Positions 61,100 to 64,000 of a stretch of DNA of 64,000 bases are shown piece by piece (the stretch's first letter is position 1; the number at the start of each line of letters is the position of its first letter). The stretch lies in NCBI GenBank assembly GCA_013368495.1, contig LUCH01000062.1, forward strand, positions 75,397 through 139,396, written 5' to 3'. The notes beneath the pieces were generated by a model. The model was not told the origin of the DNA. It did no database searches and saw nothing but the letters and a program-made list of their open reading frames with translations. The DNA comes from Paragonimus heterotremus (Eukaryota; Platyhelminthes; Trematoda; Plagiorchiida; Troglotrematidae). A program made the position numbers and the translations under genes.

Positions 61100-61725
61100 A
61101 AGTCACCGATTAAAAACCTCAACGACTTCATTACTTAACGGTAAACTAACGTAATCGCAGCAATCCTGCAGAAGCGCTTTGCATTTTGAGGCTGCAAAGA
61201 GCATTCCGAAGCATTCAGCAGAACGCGAAATAGCGTATAGCAATGTTTGTGCTGTTTGGAAAGTGGCAAACAAGAACACCTTCACGTCACCATAATCAAG
61301 ATCAGTCGGTCTTCCACTTGGCAGGAAGTCCGCGCCGGCAGCTTGTGACTATCGGAGAAAATCCTCCACTATGTCGTCTATGACAAAATCGAACAAAACT
61401 GGTGAAAGTGGACAGCCTTGACGAACGCCGCTCCTGGAACTGAAACTGTCAGACAGATCACTGTAAATCCTAACCTGAGCCGAAGTATGGGAGTAAGGCA
61501 CCGATAGTATGTTCACACAACTGGTCGGTACAACCCCGCGTTCAGGCGACGCTAAAAGTGTAGATCGATCCACTGGATGGAACGCAGCTTTAAAGTCGAT
61601 AAATACGACGACTGTTGACCGGTGGTACACAGGGCGCTACTCCAAAATTTGACGAAGGGTAAAAATGTGATCTGTACATCCCCGCCCAGGACGAAATCGT
61701 GCCTGTTCTTCCCTGTTGCAATGAG
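61100..61725 (-). pseudogene. Non-LTR retrotransposon reverse transcriptase, dead fragment
   Basis: The minus strand encodes ARFRPGRGCTDHIFTLRQIL, then VVVFIDFKAAFHPVDR and SGVRQGCPLSPVLFDFVIDD, the order of RT motifs in RTE/CR1-like LINEs. In-frame stops interrupt it after QILE and after DFLR, and the catalytic Y-x-D-D box has decayed to YGDV. Endonuclease and 3' end are absent. A truncated, inactive insertion. Confidence 0.85.
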
Positions 61726-61803
61726 TCGACGAAGTGTAGTAAATTCCAGAACCCTATAAGTGACTGATTGACTGACTGACACAGTTATGGAAATATGCTC
61801 CAA

Positions 61804-62829
61804 GTATAATATAAAGCAGAGAATATGGTTCCTGTTTAATACACTCCTTGAAGATGATTATTTTGAACAGATTATGTTCTGGCATAAGCAAACAAAACAA
61901 AATGACGCCAAATACAAAATACAGGCAGGAAAGTTTCGACAGTTTCCTTTTCTTCTAAGTATAACAAAAATCTGTTTAAGAGCTGGAGTGCACATTTACC
62001 CTGCTTCCACATCAATTAATATTTCCATGTTAAAAATTAATTTGCTTGTTAGTTTTACCTGTCGTTAGCATTATCACTCGGTTTGTGTCCGTGAGACATA
62101 GATTGCAAACCGCGTCGACTAACTTAACCTTTTCAGAATCGTCAACCAGTATGGTTAACTGATGGATCGATAAAGGATCATTCTCCATAGTCAGTGCACA
62201 TGTGGTTAGATCATTTCAATCCACCAACAGAGATTGTTCATTCAAACACGTCTATCTGGTGAATTGGGTACAATGTATCTATATCAAAGGTCGTTCAATG
62301 ATAATCGCGGATGTTACTACAATTCGATCAAAATCCACACATGACAACATTAAACGACTTTAGCTGTATACTCACACCGGTGCTAGCCCCATTACATAGT
62401 TTTGATAGTTCGATCATAGGCTTTGCACCACTAAGCTTGACATATCCAACCAAACTGATGTAAGCTGTTGGATATTCTCGTCTCACTGAGTTGTTGTCTA
62501 AAACACGTGACAAACTGATACACCTATGATGTATTTACTTTAATGATGAAATACCGTACGCTTTTCTTCTGATGTATAAACTCGACTAAGTCCGTCAACT
62601 GATCACATTAGTGACTGAGTTAATCACATCCGCCAAGTTCAAACATATGACACGTGATAACCAGTAAGACTATTGGAACTGGATGCGCTAGAACTTTAGC
62701 AGATAGTATGTGTGCAGAACAGGTTCCGATCGTTCGGATCACACGGTCAGCAAGCAATGCTGTGTTCATGTAGACTGAATATTACCTACACCTGATCGCA
62801 GCTGTCGCATTCCCGTAGACTTACTAATT
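61804..62829. other. Nothing recognised
   Basis: ORFs at 61787-62068 (plus) and 62328-62513 (minus) have no distinguishing features. No repeat of the families found elsewhere is seen. Confidence 0.4.
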
Positions 62830-63045
62830 GGCCCCTTTTGAACGACAGAAGCATTAGACTGGAGCTTCGCTCCCATTAGAGCAGCTTGTCAATAGTACAT
62901 ATTCTTGTCACGACCAGGACTAGAACTCCAGCCACGCTTTCGTGAGGCAACCATGCTTACCACTGCGCCACTGACCACACATTAGGCACGACCGAATTAT
63001 CGTCGCATGTGAACACCCAACCACTTCCGCATGTGAGTAATGAGA
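62830..63045 (-). repeat. Hammerhead SINE, inverted truncated copy D
   Basis: On the minus strand this copy keeps the best pol III promoter of the set: box A TGGCGCAGTGG (complement at 62960-62970) and box B AGTTCTAGTCC (complement at 62917-62927). The ribozyme segment (62851-62905) has a core TTGACAA and GAAG in place of GAAA, so it is predicted inactive. It abuts copy C head to head. Confidence 0.75.
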
Positions 63046-63410
63046 AGTCTTGATCGAGAGGTCACCGATTGGAGCTAACAGGACAGTTACCTTATCTCCT
63101 CTCAAGGTGATCCAGCAACCTGATCACTACTTACAAGCGAGAATGGTTGGGTGTTCACATGCGATGACAATTCGGTCGTGCTTATTGTGAGGTAAACGGC
63201 GGAGTGGCAAACACGGTTGCTTCATGAACAGCGTGGCCGGAGTTCTAGTCCCGGTCGTGACAAGGATATGAACTACTAATAAGCTCTGATGAGAGTGAAA
63301 CTCGAGTCTAGTGCTTCTTTTCGAAAAGGACCGACTGGAAAGTCCATGAGAATGCGAGAGCTGCGACTAATTGTGGATGATGTTCAATCCATATGAAGAC
63401 TAAAATCGCA
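63042..63410 (+). repeat. Hammerhead SINE, full copy C
   Basis: Collinear with copy A over about 365 bp. The ribozyme core is mutated to CTAATAA (63276-63282), losing two invariant G residues. Stem II (GCTCT with AGAGT), GAAA and stem III ACTCGAGT are preserved, and four of five stem I pairs (ACTA with TAGT) remain. Confidence 0.75.
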
Positions 63411-64000
63411 TTCAACTTTACAGTAATGCTATATTCACAAATGACTTAAACTATGGCTGACGAGGACCAGCTAAACACGTTGTCGGCAACATAAGTAATA
63501 ACCAGGTAAGTCTAAATTTCACGAAGAATATTTGATGGTTAAGGCGAATCTAAATGGATGTACAAACGCCCATTACATTGTCTGTACCCAGTGAATTTAC
63601 TAACCGATAATGACATAGAATTAATGGATGTGTAGCTTTTGCGCTGTAGACTACAAATCGACCATTTTATAGCAGCGTAACCAACAAAGTCGAAAGGCTT
63701 CAGCAGGCCAAGTTTCATTTTCTATATTACATGTGTCCTGCACTAAGATTCGTGTAACCCACGCTAAAACTAAACAGGCGACCTTCATCATTTAAAATGC
63801 TATTGCGCACTTTGCAATTTAATTAGGGGTTGATTGAACTGTATAGATTAAGATCTTTAGTAACTAATGCCTTCAAATTAGTCACTCCACGATTAATTAG
63901 AACGAGAGTGATAAGATGGAGACGTAATTACAAACGTTTGAAACGTTCAGTTCATGCGCGCCAATTTATTCCCGAGGTAAACAATATTGATGTCTCCAGG
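63411..64000. other. Nothing recognised
   Basis: No exon-like, repeat or RNA feature that I can support. Confidence 0.4.

Overview
The window is AT-rich eukaryotic DNA with very long introns, tiny exons with strong GT..AG sites, tRNA-headed short interspersed repeats (one family with a hammerhead ribozyme core) and relics of a non-LTR retrotransposon. This combination points to a digenean trematode, most likely a schistosomatid or close relative. That is an inference from repeat type and gene architecture; I cannot name the species. Nothing bacterial or phage-like was seen.

Plus strand, about 7.9-44.7 kb: the main content is what looks like one very large micro-exon gene (MEG-like). I can place 23 well-supported micro-exons. 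Every one is a multiple of 3 (21 to 63 nt), sits in intron phase 1 at both ends, is open in that phase, and joins its neighbour with a sense codon at all junctions checked. There are two blocks. Exons of 21-39 nt (7.9-30.0 kb) encode hydrophilic, Pro/Glu/Lys-rich peptides. Eight exons of exactly 63 nt (35.0-44.7 kb) each encode a 21-residue amphipathic helical unit. About 1.0 kb of coding sequence is spread over about 37 kb. Weaker cassette exons lie between these. The start (signal-peptide exon) is not identified and the 3' end is ambiguous, with candidates at 44.8, 45.3 and 48.6-49.1 kb.

Plus strand, 5.6-6.7 kb: a 33-nt micro-exon followed by a possible terminal exon with its own AATAAA may be the tail of a second small gene. 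Minus strand, 49.4-55.6 kb: the 3' part of an acid sphingomyelinase-like phosphodiesterase (SMPDL3/ASM family) with the conserved metal-binding GHTH motif, and an added C-terminal membrane anchor. It is convergent with the plus-strand gene. Its 5' exons are not securely found.

Repeats: hammerhead/tRNA-headed SINEs at 28.5, 48.1-48.45, 51.3 and 62.8-63.4 kb; a second tRNA-like family at 31.2-31.75 and 58.7 kb; an unnamed 400-bp repeat at 24.1 and 51.4 kb; a dead LINE reverse transcriptase on the minus strand at 61.1-61.8 kb. Most isolated ORFs of 60-130 codons are expected by chance at this base composition and are not annotated.
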